DNA from: Cytidiella melzeri
Lineage: Eukaryota > Basidiomycota > Agaricomycetes > Polyporales > Irpicaceae
Reading direction: 5' to 3'
Assembly: GCA_022592445.1 (NCBI GenBank)
Contig: JABYQR010000111.1
Span: 54,870 to 118,869 of the forward strand
Length of the DNA: 64,000 nt
A program made the position numbers and the translations under genes. Positions 23,606 to 34,907 of the stretch are shown in pieces. The notes beneath the pieces were generated by a model, which saw only the letters and a program-made list of their open reading frames with translations, had not been told where the DNA came from and searched no databases. Numbering within the stretch: position 1 is the stretch's first letter; the number at the start of each line of letters is the position of its first letter.

Positions 23606-24254
23606 TTCCCGCTCGCGTGATTCTGCGGCGACGTTCGCGTGCCACAGGAACTGGGGTGTCTGTTGGCGTTGTGCATCCTATATATTACAAATGAAAGATA
23701 GTATTATTACTACTATTATCGCCCACAACAATATTAGTGCCCAATATGGTAATCCCCTGCCACTTCCTATTTTTCCCCTCTTGCTGTGTCCGCTCCAACA
23801 CACTTCTTGCCATCACCTCCAACTTGTCCTCACCCTTGTTGCCCTCCTCCTCACCACTAATCGTTCAGTACATGCTTGTGGCGTGGTACCGACTCGACAC
23901 GCCTGTGGCGTAGTCAAAAACCGCATCGAGCAGTCTGACGACACTCGTTCGCTGACCGGACGCAAAGGAGGTCTTGTGGGGTAGGATTGGGATAGGATTG
24001 TGCAGGTTTTGGACCGCAGGTATGTCGCCTTCTCATCTTCAGCCCTTGCCACGCTTTACCTAGCCACGCAGCTGAGCCCCGGTTGCACCCACTTGAATGG
24101 TAAGTTGCGTCAGTCATCTTTCTCATCTCCCTTTCTCCGTACAACATGTCTGTGGGAAGGTGCGAGAACGAGCGGCCGCAGAGTTACACAGCACTTAAGC
24201 CGTCTCACTCAATCCAACTGCAGATGTGTCTGTCATCATTGGTTACAACAGTGA

Positions 24255-24560
24255 GTTGTCGTTGCCCTCACCCTTGCCCTTGTTGTTGCCCTTGCCCTTG
24301 CCCTTGTTGCCCTCTTGCCCTTGCCCTCACCCTCACCCTCACCCTCTCCCTTGTTGCCCTCTCCCTTGTTGCCCTTGTTGTTGCCCTTGCCCTCTCCCTT
24401 GTTGTTGCCCCGGCCTTGCCCTCATTGTTGCCCTTGCCCTTGACTGCTCTCACTCTCGCTTTTGCCTTTTCTCTCGCCCTCTCCTTCCACATCCTCGCCC
24501 TCAGCGTTTCTTGTCCTTGCCCTCTCCCTTTTGCACCTTTGCCCTTGCTGTTGCTCTCGG
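24255..24560. repeat. CCCTTG/CCCTCA low-complexity tract
   Basis: Imperfect repeats of GCCCTTGCCCT, TTGTTGCCC and CACCCTCACCCT in about 300 bp. Every long ORF here (both strands) is made only of Leu/Pro/Cys or Arg/Gly/Gln runs and is a by-product of the repeat. Confidence 0.85.
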
Positions 24561-24710
24561 CCTCACCCTCACTGCTGGTTTCACTCCTGCTTTTGCTATC
24601 TCAGTTGTCGTAGACACCTGTGTTGTTCTGGGACTGCCTGTGGTGTCCAATTGCTCCTGCATCTTGTGCAACTGTGTTGCCAGAGCTGTTGTGTAAACCT
24701 GTGCAACTGT

Positions 24711-24913
24711 GTTGCCCAGCTGCATAAGTTGGATTGGACAGACTCTGAGGTGAGTTCCGTCACAAGCTGCATACATCCTTGCCGATGTCCATCTCCATCT
24801 AGATGGTGCACCACAGGCTCAATGAACGGGAGGCCAACCCCAATCCATATGTCAACTTCATCGTCCCTCTGCCAGTCCGGGATGCTGCTGCCCAGGAGGA
24901 TGCCAACAGTTAA
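24711..24913 (+). pseudogene. Stub resembling the N-terminus of a WLM-domain (Wss1-like) protein
   Basis: An exon ending LDWTDSE (to 24,749) can splice by GT-AG to ATG at 24,803, reading MVHHRLNEREANPNPYVNF then IVPLPVRDAAAQEDA and a stop at 24,911. This resembles the start of basidiomycete WLM-domain proteases. The catalytic domain (HEXXH) is absent downstream, so this is a detached 5' fragment. It lies just after the low-complexity tract. The assignment rests on a short stretch. Confidence 0.45.
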
Positions 24914-27900
24914 TCAGTAAAGTACTACTCCCCACCCCCCTCCCCCTCCTCCTCTCCCCTTCTCTCGCTCTTTCTATGCCTATTTCACCCTTGCCAATCC
25001 AGCCCCTTCTCCCACATTTCCTGTCCCTATCCTGTTGTAGCCCTTGCGCCATCCCTGTCTTTTCTACCTCGCGTGCCTGATGTGCCTGACTGTCTCACAT
25101 TTCTATCTATTCTTGTTGCCGTCTCAACCCAAAACATTTTTCTTCGCTGGGGATTTCCTTTTTGGTAACTATTATTCTTCTCTGCATCATCATCTGTAAT
25201 AATACTATCTTTTAATTGTAAGCAGCTCGTGCATCGCATAGACGTGCGCAAGCATGCGAAGCGGTGCAGCAGGGGCTCCTAGGTAGGATGTTCGCGCTCT
25301 GAGAAATGGTATAACATGTGCGCGGGTACCCAATGCTTGGCTTCACGTCGTTGGACGCGTGAGGGTCGTGGTCGTGAAGCAAAGTATCGACATTCTTATC
25401 CACGTCGACAGTAGTAAACTGATTGTGCGTGATTGGTAAGCGTCGTTTTTTCAGAATGACGAGGCGCAAGCTTCTGTACGTCGTCGGACACCAGAATGGC
25501 GCATGTCTCACGGTCTCTGGAGGTCGCGACCGCGGACATCCTTGTCCACGTCGCCAGCAGAGAGCTGGTAGCTTGTATGCTCGGTGGCGCGTTTCGCTGT
25601 TAAGCTGGAAGGAGTGGACCCAATCGCAAGGTGTAAGTGCCTCTCAACGACGTCATGGGCCGTGCTCAGACTTACCAGCAAAGCCTCTCCGTCTCTCTTC
25701 TCCAGTACATTCCCAAGGGCAAATCACAGAAACAAGAAAGCCTGGTGCCCATAATACTAGGACCGTAAGGACGTACTCGTCAATCGCTGTCGAGACAGTG
25801 CTAGGCTGTGCTCAGTACATCTCCGTCTCACACAGTGAAGACCCACGGGAAGCTGCCGAAAGGCCTCGAGCGTACCATAACCAACAACGTACCCATCCAG
25901 TCTGTCGAGACAGTGCTAGGCTGTACTCCATGCATCGACCAAAATCGTTCTAGGACGGGTCGATGTCAATCCCGTAATGAATTTTCCGCGACGTCAAGTC
26001 CAGTCGAGCCCAGAAGCCGTCCGACGGGGAGGGCTCTCGTCGACGCACTTCCATCCATCGTCGAACCACCGCATGGAACTCTGGCAATGAAGTTTCCAAA
26101 GCTCTCTTGTCGGGAGATCGGTACGTAAGTAAATTCTTTGGACTCTCGACCGCTTCCGCGCTGACAATAGCTGGGTTCCAAACTTGAAAAGGATAAGCCA
26201 GGGTCACTATAACGCTAGCGTGTGTCGTCCGAAGGGGGGGAGGGGGGAGGGTGAGGGGAACTTACCTGCCAAGTTGGTGATAGTCCTGCCGTTGTGGAAG
26301 GGTCCGTGAGGATTCGCGGCGGACGAAAAGAGAATGGTGATTGCGGAGGACAGATGGTATATTGTTGTCTCGGCGGCCACCAAGTCGCTGGGGTTCCATC
26401 CAATCTAGGTTTTTTTCTTTTTCTTTTTCGGACGTCCGTTCCTAGCATACCCACCCAAAAGCGGCCGTTATCTAGTACGGCACTGCCGTTGCTGTGTCAG
26501 TCCCTCCCTCCAATGTTCACCCGTAGAGCGAGAGTTCGAACACACTAACAAACAAACAAAAAGAAACGCTTGACACCACACGGCCCCTGGAAGATTTCAA
26601 GCAGATGTACGTGTCTGGCTAGGCAGCCCCGTCGAACGGACATTCAAAGGCGGGTAGAGTTCGTGATTTATTTGAGCGGTTGCTGATGAATTTGGGGGCG
26701 AGCTGACCAATGGTGTTACGTCCACATGTGAGTATCATATCACATAGGATACCAACGAGCTGTCCATGTCAAGGACGGTTCGCATGGGACGCTAAGTTTG
26801 TTTTCCACGCGTGCAAGTTCATTTGTGTTTGGGGAGCACAGCATCTCGGTGTTGTTTGATCTCCCTCTTGTGCTCGGTCTCGCTGCGCTGGGAAGGTTGC
26901 GAACGAAGAGACGGATGAGTGATTTACGTGTTGCATGCGAGGGGCGTTGCGGTCGGGACAAATTGTGCTGGGATGTAATATCCGTGAGTGATTCGGCTGA
27001 CCGTTGGGTGCTTTCGGTGAGCACAAATCTCCGGGTAGAGCCACGCGGGAGCGTGAAGGATCTCGCCCTGAAATATAGCTCTGAATGCAGACTTGGCGGC
27101 CAGGAGATGGAATAAATTAGCGGTGCGAATGAGTACATATCGAGAGGACGAACGAACGAGATGAGATTCAGAGCTGCGGAGAGGGCTCCATCACATGTGC
27201 ATTCCAGGGTTAGCACGCGCAAAGGTGTTCGGAGAGGAGCTGCTTACTGCTTCCCAGACGCGACAGTGAGCTTTCGCCGACAGAGGGTTGGTTGGTCATT
27301 AGAGGATGGACAGAGTCTGTGGCTCAGCTATGTATTGTAGCGCATGGCCACAGCACTTGCTGCTCCTTGGACATTCATCGGTGTGGCCAGTTGTCCGCGC
27401 TGGGAGCCTCGAGCTCGGAGCACAGCAGCGGAACGGAGAGAGAGAACGCCCGACGGAGCGCCGGACAGCCATTGGCTCGCGTCAATTCATCAACAGCCAG
27501 TAACAACACGTCCCTGCGAGCGTCTGTACTTTATTGGTGCGGGAGATGCCGTGTGTTTGAGAAGAAAAGAAGCACGAGAGGCGAACTTGAGCTCCTACCA
27601 AGTTGGGCACGAGAGGTGCGGGCCGATCAGAGGAGAGTGGTTCGCTGAATGGGGGACAGCATCTAACCAAACTTGGGCAAGACGGTGTGCTTCTCGGTTC
27701 TTCCGTGCTTCTCTTTCATTAAGCCTTATTCCGACACCAGATCTCGGTTCACACGCCGCGAACATCCGAGTCCAAGTTTGTCAACAGTGAACAACATACC
27801 ACCGAGCGTGGATTACAACGTCCTCAAGTCCTAGGAGACGGCAGCTGCGTTGCATACGTTTTATTCCCTCTGTATCGCATCGCGGGGACGTGTCGAACGT

Positions 27901-28262
27901 GTCTTGTAGACTATGCAACACCGCGGATATGACGGAAACGGCGTGTCAAGACTCAACGTTTCCGTGGCGGTGGCACAACATACATCTTGCGTCGAACAAT
28001 GGCTCTCTCATATTACCCTCTGATGGCACTTTGTCCAGAGTACAACCAGCCTTCCGTGATGATAGGGGTCGTCTCGGGCCAGTCAACATTCCACCATTGG
28101 TCAACACCCAGACGCACCAATCGTGGCAAATCCTCGCCGTCAAAACTAGGCGTTTGTTCTGTCCCGTGGCCACAGTGTGGTTTATGCCATAATTAGGGAC
28201 GGGTCGTGAGTACACAGCCGTCCGTCTCTCACCGTCATTTATCGCAGTGATAGCCATACCAA
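24914..28262. other. Gene-poor stretch, no gene supported
   Basis: About 3.3 kb with only short overlapping ORFs on both strands and no recognisable domain. A 23 bp direct repeat (CTGTCGAGACAGTGCTAGGCTGT region) occurs at 25,787-25,809 and 25,902-25,924 within slightly longer similar blocks. Confidence 0.5.
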
Positions 28263-28628
28263 ACCAGGCTACAACATAGCCCCAGCCTTCACACCGCCCC
28301 AGAGGTGGCTAGAGCTACGCGTACCGCCTCGGCATGGCTGTACAACAAGAGTGTTGCAGGGTCGGACGAGGTCATTGGTCATGTCTTCCGAGGCCTCGTG
28401 TTCTCCTTGCCGCAGTGGCTGCTGGCCGAGCCGTAAGCACGTCCAACAAGGGACCAAGCTGGACGCGGGTAGCAGTGCCCCCGCGTGATCGACGTTGTTG
28501 ACTTTTCAGGTGGTACGAGCACGCGAAGGCACTGGACGGCCGACACAAGCGTGTTGGAGCGTTCTACACGACAATCTCGATATTTGCCACGGCGTTAAAG
28601 AAGGACCCAGTGCACTCAGATTGTGAGT
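28263..28628 (+). CDS. Two terminal exons of an unrecognised protein
   Basis: A frame from about 28,277 (acceptor CCAG) runs to 28,432 (SAWLYNKSVAGSDEVIGHVF...LPQWLLAE). It splices over GTAAGC...TTTTCAG to 28,510, reading PWYEHAKALDGRHKRVGAFY...ALKKDPVHSDCE and a stop at 28,628. The codon across the junction is intact. Composition is that of an ordinary folded protein. I do not recognise the family, and the upstream exons are unclear (candidates near 27,890-28,190). Confidence 0.35.
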
Positions 28629-30064
28629 AATCCTTACCTCGACCGTTGTACATTTTGGTACCATGGCTGTGAATATCCATGTCTTGCGCAGCACACCGGC
28701 CTGAACAGACGTCTTCTTGTAGAACTTGCAGAGTTGATTCACGGCTCCAAGTCTGAGTAGTCAAGCACAAATTGGAAATACAAGGTAATTCCGTAACGGC
28801 ATGTTTCTGGATTCTGCAGAGCGAGACACATGAAGTTTACAAAAATCATCACGAGGTACAAACGGAGGGGAAAAGACAAGATACTGACGAGCTGCGTGCA
28901 GCCATATCACAGGTATATCCTTGCTCATATTTCATGTGATATTGCAGAAAATACAAAAGATTACACATGTATCCCAACTGCAGGAATACTCAGCATATAC
29001 AAATATAAGAATTACCTTTTTGACACAAATCAATCCAGACCACCGCTGCTGCTGATTTTATCCGACCCACAATTCCAAGTACCATTCTTGAATTGTTCGA
29101 GGATGACATAGACACCCATTTGCAACCATTCCTTGGAATACACTTGAACAGAAGACCTGTTTCCGCGCAAAGTGGAACCGCTGTTGATTAAAAATTCATC
29201 GAGTAGTGTAACCTTCTGAGTGGGTTATGCAGCCGTCATTAGTCTATGGTGTTGTGGTCAGTGATTTACCACACCGTACTAGCCCTCACAATATGATCCA
29301 GCCATGTGCAGGCAATTAGTTGCTCACCACACGCAAAGTGCTGAGTACAGGGTGGCCATCATGGTGCTGTTTGTTGTAACATTTATTCTCTTGTTGCTGT
29401 TCATCAAGAACAAACTCACCTTGCCTTTACACTCTGTTGTGTAGCTAATGTAGCGCCCCGTGGTTTGACATGCAGGCAACTGAGTTTCTCTCTCTTCTCA
29501 GTACATCACTCTTGTTTCAAGTCTGTCCATTGACTGCGCACCTTTTGACTCTAGCTAATTTACAGCATGCTTTACATACTCCAGGTGAGTAACATTCACA
29601 GTACCTCTTTTCATCCAGGCTTACTGAGTCCACCTTGCTTGGAGTATACTAGAGCAGTCCCCCTTTAACCTCTGCAAAACTGTTCTGATACATACAGACA
29701 AGCTGCAAAACTACTGAATGCTAACAACAAAAGGGCTAGTACTGCCTGAATGCAGTCCAATCTGGTAGCACTACAGCAGATAGTACTGAATACTGCTCAT
29801 CTACTTCTACAGATCCTTTTTGTTGGAGTAGTTCTCCAGATAGGCTTTACACAACATCTACAATACCTTGTATAAAGAATCTACATTCTCATCAGGCTCT
29901 TTGTCTGCATAGTTTTTGTCCTCCATTTTGGAACCAGCAATGCCTTCAGTGGGGGCATCTACATGTAGAAAGAGATTTGTTTTGTCTTCATCAACTGACA
30001 GGTGCTACTGTAACAATCCTGGCTACAAAAATCCTATCTACAACTATCCTGGCTGTGAAGCTGG
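28629..30064. other. AT-rich stretch, no gene seen
   Basis: Base composition changes here to AT-rich, and the repeat island begins. Only short ORFs; no repeats with clear boundaries. Confidence 0.5.
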
Positions 30065-30469
30065 CTACAACAGTTTAGTAAGCTCCTGATTGTGAGCAAG
30101 TATTTTCTCTTGCAAGTTCTTAACTATTTCTTTGCTTCCAGGAACACTCTGATGATTTTTCCCCCTCTTTGAATCATAAGGGGATGCACCATTACCAGGC
30201 CTCCCTGAAGGGACTTTATCACCCATTCCCTTTGTCAATCCTTTTGCAGCACCTTCCAAGCTTTTGATCTGTGATCCAGGCTGTGGACTCATCCGTTTGA
30301 TGATGTGATCCAAGCTGCCTGTGCCTGTCTCCAAGCTCCTGGTATGGATGTTGGAGGGAGATGAAGAGTAGGATCCAGCACTGTTGTGTGGCAGGGCAGA
30401 TGCAGTCATGGCATGGAGTGTACCAATGATGACAGCAGTGAATAGAAAGAGGGAGGTTGAGAACTGCAT
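30065..30469 (-). CDS. Small secreted protein A (134 aa)
   Basis: Single-exon ORF starting at 30,469. Residues 1-26 (MQFSTSLFLFTAVIIGTLHA...) form a classical signal peptide. The mature part is Ser/Gly/Lys-rich, without cysteine pairs, with dibasic sites (IIKR, SKRGK) that could be Kex2 targets, and a C-terminal helix EIVKNLQEKILAHNQELTKLL. No known domain. Upstream on the minus strand: a TATAAA-like box at about 30,670, a leader ending at a strong donor (CTGGTCA|GTGAGTAC near 30,584), and an acceptor CTCCAG before 30,530, so a 5'UTR intron is likely. Effector-like by form only. Confidence 0.65.
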   Translation of the reverse strand: MQFSTSLFLFTAVIIGTLHAMTASALPHNSAGSYSSSPSNIHTRSLETGTGSLDHIIKRMSPQPGSQIKSLEGAAKGLTKGMGDKVPSGRPGNGASPYDSKRGKNHQSVPGSKEIVKNLQEKILAHNQELTKLL

Positions 30470-30579
30470 GATGATATAAGATGTCAAAGGGTGATTTGAG
30501 AAGGTTTTTGGATGAGCAGTGAGATGGTTAGCTGGAGGGACATTGTCAGTGAAGTGAGATGAGTAAACAACAATCCATG

Positions 30580-30680
30580 TACTCACTGACCAGCACTGGA
30601 AGCAAGGAATTTGTTTGGGGGAAATGGGTGTGTGCTGAGTTGCAAGAATGGTGGCATGAGGCTTTATATCATGCCTTGTG
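30580..30680 (-). promoter_or_regulatory. Promoter and leader exon of secreted protein A
   Basis: On the minus strand ATGATATAAAGCCTC is followed about 80 bp later by the leader end CCAGTGCTGGTCA and donor GTGAGTAC. The same arrangement precedes secreted protein B. Confidence 0.45.
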
Positions 30681-30751
30681 GCCCATATGCTGTGGTAGTA
30701 TGACAGGGGCTATGCCATTAATAACAATTGGGTTGGAAATGGTAGCAGTTT

Positions 30752-31745
30752 GCAAGGTAAATTTTCTTGATTAAGGACCCATGTGGCCGAGACTATGTTG
30801 TTAGAGACAATGGGGTTTGAACTGTAGGTTGTTTACAGTTTCCAAGGTAAATTTTCTCCATTAGCACTCATGTAGCTGAGGCTATGCGCTTAATGACAGA
30901 TGGGTTGAAACTGTCGGTTGGTCAAAGTCTCCAATTGCAAGGTAGATTTTCTTAATTAAGGACCCTTGTGGCTGAGGCTATGTTTTTATTGACAATTGGT
31001 TTTGAACTGTAGGTTGTTTACAATCTCCAAGGTAAATTTTCTTAATTAAGGACCCTTGTTGCTGAGGCTATGTTGTCAATAACAATGGGGTTGGAACTGC
31101 AGGTTGTTCACAGTCTCCAAGGTAAATTTTCTTAATTAAGGACCTATGTGGCTGAGGCTATGTTTTTATTGACTGGGTTCAAATTGTAGGTTGTTCACAG
31201 TATCCAAGGTAAATTTTCACAATTAAGGACCCTTGTGGCTGAGACTATGTTGTTAGAGACAATGGGGTTGGAACTGTAGGTTGTTCACAGTTTCCAAGGT
31301 ATATTTTCTCCATTAGCACTCATGTAGCTGAGGCTATGCACTTAATGACAGATGGGTTGAAACTGTAGGTTGGTCACAGTCTCCAAGGTGAAATTTTCTT
31401 GATTAAGGACCCTTGTGGCTGAGGCTATGTTGTCAATAACAATGGGGTTGGAACTGTAGGTTGTTTACAGTTTCCAAGGTAAATTTTCTCCATTAGCACT
31501 CATGGGGCTGAGGCTATGCACTTAATGACAGATGGGTTGAAACTGTAGGTTGGTCAAAGTCTCCAAGGTAAATTTTCTTAATTATGGACCCATGTGGCTA
31601 AGGCTATGTTGTTAGAGACAATTGGGTTCAAATTGCAGGTTGGTCACCAGTTTCCAAGGTAAATTCTCTCCATTAGCACTCATGTGGCTGAGGCTATGTG
31701 CTTAATGACAGTTGGGTTGAAACCGTGAGTTGGCTACAGTTTTCA
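30752..31745 (+). repeat. Eleven-unit, about 90 bp tandem repeat with alternating unit types
   Basis: AAGGTAAATTTTC starts recur near 30,752, 30,841, 30,937, 31,028, 31,118, 31,204, 31,294, 31,384, 31,474, 31,564 and 31,656. Type A units continue TTAATTAAGGACCC; type B continue TCCATTAGCACTCATG. From 31,204 on they alternate A-B-A-B-A-B, making an about 180 bp dimer. It lies directly upstream of the promoter of secreted protein A. Confidence 0.85.
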
Positions 31746-31766
31746 GAGTAAATCTACAATTCCTGA

Positions 31767-32571
31767 AGAACAAGGAACTAGGGACACAATGTGGAAGACG
31801 ACAACGAGGTGGTGGCAGGCGTGTAGCACAATGCTCTCACCAACTATAAACCTTGTTCAGGTAGCTAGCCCAGTAAATACCAAGTTAGTATTTGTACTAC
31901 CAGCTATATAGTACAAGAGGGGGTGGCTTACCTAGCCCAGTAAAGACCAAGAGGTCGAGATGGGGGGTGACATGGATAGTCCAACAGAGACCGGATTTTT
32001 CCAACATTGTCACAAGTTTACAGCATTAGTTGCCTATCTAGAGCGCTTATTTTTTGGCTAGAAGTATTACCGGACCTAACCCTAACCCGGGTCACGTGAC
32101 ATCCTGCCTTATTTATCAATAGTCCAGACCCAAACCCTAGACTCAATCTGGAGCGGTTCCAGATCAACCTAGGCTATTGTTCTATTGTTCCTCTTCCATT
32201 GCTAGGGAGTCTCCAGGGATTCCCCCAGTTCTTATTGTTCGACTATTGTCTTCTGTCTATTGTTAAAGAGAACAATAGGGAAAGAACAAAAGAAGTCCAT
32301 GTGAACAGTATCTATGACATCAAACCCTAGCTATGGGCTGAGCCATGTGGTTGTAGCCATGTGGTCTTACATAAGCTGAGTCACATGCCAGTGTGACATA
32401 GTAGCTAGTAACATGACCATGTAGAGCGTCTAAGCCACGTGATACGGGCACTTAATAAACATGCAAGTGGTTGGTGCAGAGAGGGTTGCAACTGGGTTGC
32501 AGCCCGGAGATTTAACGATAAAAACAAGAGGTAAATTGCAAAAAATAAGGGCTAGTGGGCCATCCACGACA
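31767..32571 (-). mobile_element. LTR of family LTR2, minus orientation, with nearby deletion
   Basis: Read on the minus strand it starts TGTCGTGGATGGCCC at 32,571 and matches the solo LTR at 44,051-44,743 over both ends. It contains the palindrome GTCACGTGAC and TTAGGG-like motifs in the middle. The right flank continues in S1 repeat sequence (ATCACTTTTGCAATC). On the left the S1 sequence stops early (about 31,766), so part of the target was lost. Confidence 0.65.
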
Positions 32572-34318
32572 ATCACTTTTGCAATCACAATGCAGTTTTT
32601 GATTTGTTTCAAGCTGCATATGGGTACAAATCTGTACACCATTGGATAGCCATATTCTGTCGCAACATCCTGGTACAAACATTCTGTCAATTGAAGTGGA
32701 ATTGAGCAAGTTGTGGCCAGTCTACTGCTGAAACAGGTCATCCAGACTCAGACTCAAACTCCACTCCTGCTGGCACATGATGGCAAATTCTGTTCAGATA
32801 CATGCACAGCAATGTACAGACATTGCTTGCTCTCTGAATAAGGAATAGAATTGAAAGACATGCCACATATCTTATTGGCTCTGTGCAAGAATTACCAGTA
32901 CTTTGGAAGCTAACAAAACATTCTCAACCCCTACATTCTCAGACAATGTAGATTTGTGGTTGCATCAGCAGGGAGTGCTGCATCTGATTGTTCCAAAAAG
33001 TATTGCAACCATTAGTTGCTCTCCAAACAGGGTTTATAATCAGAACACAGCCTGTGGCAGTTCCAATAAGGGTGAGGCAGTTCAGACTTCAACAGGACGT
33101 GGTTGCTTCAGCAGTAAGCACTGCATCTGATTGTTCCACAAAGTCTCACAACCATTAGTTGCTCTATAAGCAGGAGTTACAATCAGAACATAGTCTGTGG
33201 CAGTTCCAATGGGGATGAGGCAGCTCAGACATTAACAGGGGGCATGTAACATGTTCTGGGAGTTGATCTAATGAGACACCCTCAAACTCCTCATGCTTAA
33301 AGCAAATGATTCTTGGCATTAGCAGTGAGTTTTGATGAGCACCATAGGTTATTGTTGCATCAGCAGTTAAAACTGCACTAGATTAATGATAAGATATGTG
33401 AAGCCCCTTGCTACCGTTGGTGACTACCTTTATGAATATATGGCTCCTTTTCCTGCAGCCACACTGATCAATCATATTACAGTCAGTTTATCTCAGATCA
33501 ACTTGCTTATGAAAGGTGTTAGCAATAGCAAATGCCCTTACTACAGTCAATATCCATCACTTGGCAAGGTTCTTACCAGGAACAAGGTTGTTTAACGAGG
33601 TTTGTTTTGATAGCAAAGTCACTGGTTCAAGTTATTGTTTCAGGCTATATGACTGATTCACTTTGCTATTAGTAACATAATGATATGTAACCCTGCTCCT
33701 GCAGTTCACCCAAACTTAATCTAGATTATTTAACATAGTTAAAATTCCTTAAGAATGAAGAAGGATTGTTTCAGTGTGCTCCAGCACATTGATGCCTTTT
33801 CAGATGTGATCTTTTTGTCTCCCAAAGTGTGGGAATTGGATGGCAGAAAACAGACAGTAACAGTGTCAATAACAAAACAATGGACACAGTTGATGGCATC
33901 ACACTGGCCTTGTTATCAGCCCTTTATAACTTTGTATCAGATCACTTTTGCAATCAAATGCAGTTTTTGATTTTTACAGGCTGCATATGGGGAGAAATCT
34001 GTACATATAATACACCATTGGATAGCCCTATCTTGTAGCAACATCCTGGTACAAACATCCTGTCAATTGAAGTGGAATTGAGCAAGTTATGGCCAGTGTA
34101 CTGAAAAAACTCATCCAGACTCAAATTTAAACTCCACTCCTGCTGGCAAATGGTGTCAAATTCTGGTCAGGTACATGTGCAGCAATCTACAGACATTGCT
34201 GGCTCTCTGAACAAGAACAAATTGGAAGACATGCCACACATAGTCATGGCTCTGAGTGGGAGTTACCAGTACTTTGGAAACTAACTACAAATTCTCTACC
34301 CCTACATTCTTGGACAAT
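32572..34318 (+). repeat. S1-R2-T higher-order repeat, copies 1 and 2 (left part)
   Basis: Order seen: S1 (32,572-32,950), R2 units of about 143 bp (32,950-33,240), T (33,240-33,740), then S1 again (33,740-34,318). S1 carries CATTGATGCCTTTTCAGATGTG and AATGCAGTTTTTGATTT; R2 carries GGAGTTACAATCAGAAC and CCTGTGGCAGTTCCAA; T carries GAAGCCCCTTGCTACC and AACCCTGCTCCTGCAG. The array is interrupted by the Ty3 element and resumes at 42,394. Confidence 0.75.
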
Positions 34319-34835
34319 TGTCAAGAACACAACCAAACTCTATGACGAGCGAGGAAGTGACAATGGGGAAGGAGGAACAACGAGCGAACTTGCGTGGACG
34401 ATGACAACAGGAGAAATGATGGTGAGGAAAGGGGGAGAGACCACAATGAGGGAGCAGCTGATAATGAGCTAAAGACCAGGTATATTAGTACAGTGATGGA
34501 CTAGGTACAAGGTGAATGTCACCTAAAGACCAGGAGGTAGAATCTGAGGTCTTTATGGAGCTACAGGGTGGGTTTATATACATCTCAGACAAGGACCCCT
34601 GGTACTGGGTCTGTACTCATAACACTGCCGTGGGAACGTATGGTGTGCTATGGTGCGATGTTCTACAATGTTCTACAATGTTCCAGCACCTTCTATGATC
34701 ATGTGACCAGTCTGTCACATGTACTTGATCACATACAGGAGTCATGTACCATTAATAAGATAAGATAAGAAAATCAATAAGATAAGATAAGGAAAATAAA
34801 AGAAAAGAAAGGAAAAAGTGTGCATGCTCGTGACA
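34319..34835 (-). repeat. 3' LTR of the Ty3 element
   Basis: 517 bp, differing from its partner by scattered substitutions and a roughly 30 bp indel in an AAGATAAGATAAG repeat near the edge. Confidence 0.9.
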
Positions 34836-34907
34836 TTACCCCTCCTGAAGGCCTTTTCTCTGGAAGGCAGGAGTTGAGTCTTTTCCGTCTTCCCACAAGG
34901 ATACGTG

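Noticed and set aside
24146..24920. Several ORFs of 90-156 residues on both strands
   Set aside because: Made of Leu/Pro/Cys or Arg/Gly/Gln runs from the low-complexity tract.
30752..31745. CRISPR-like array
   Set aside because: Units are contiguous 90 bp repeats without unique spacers; the genome is eukaryotic.
32070..32100. CCTAACCCTAACCC as a telomere remnant
   Set aside because: Only about two units, and the same bases lie inside another LTR2 copy at 39.1 kb, so it is part of the LTR.
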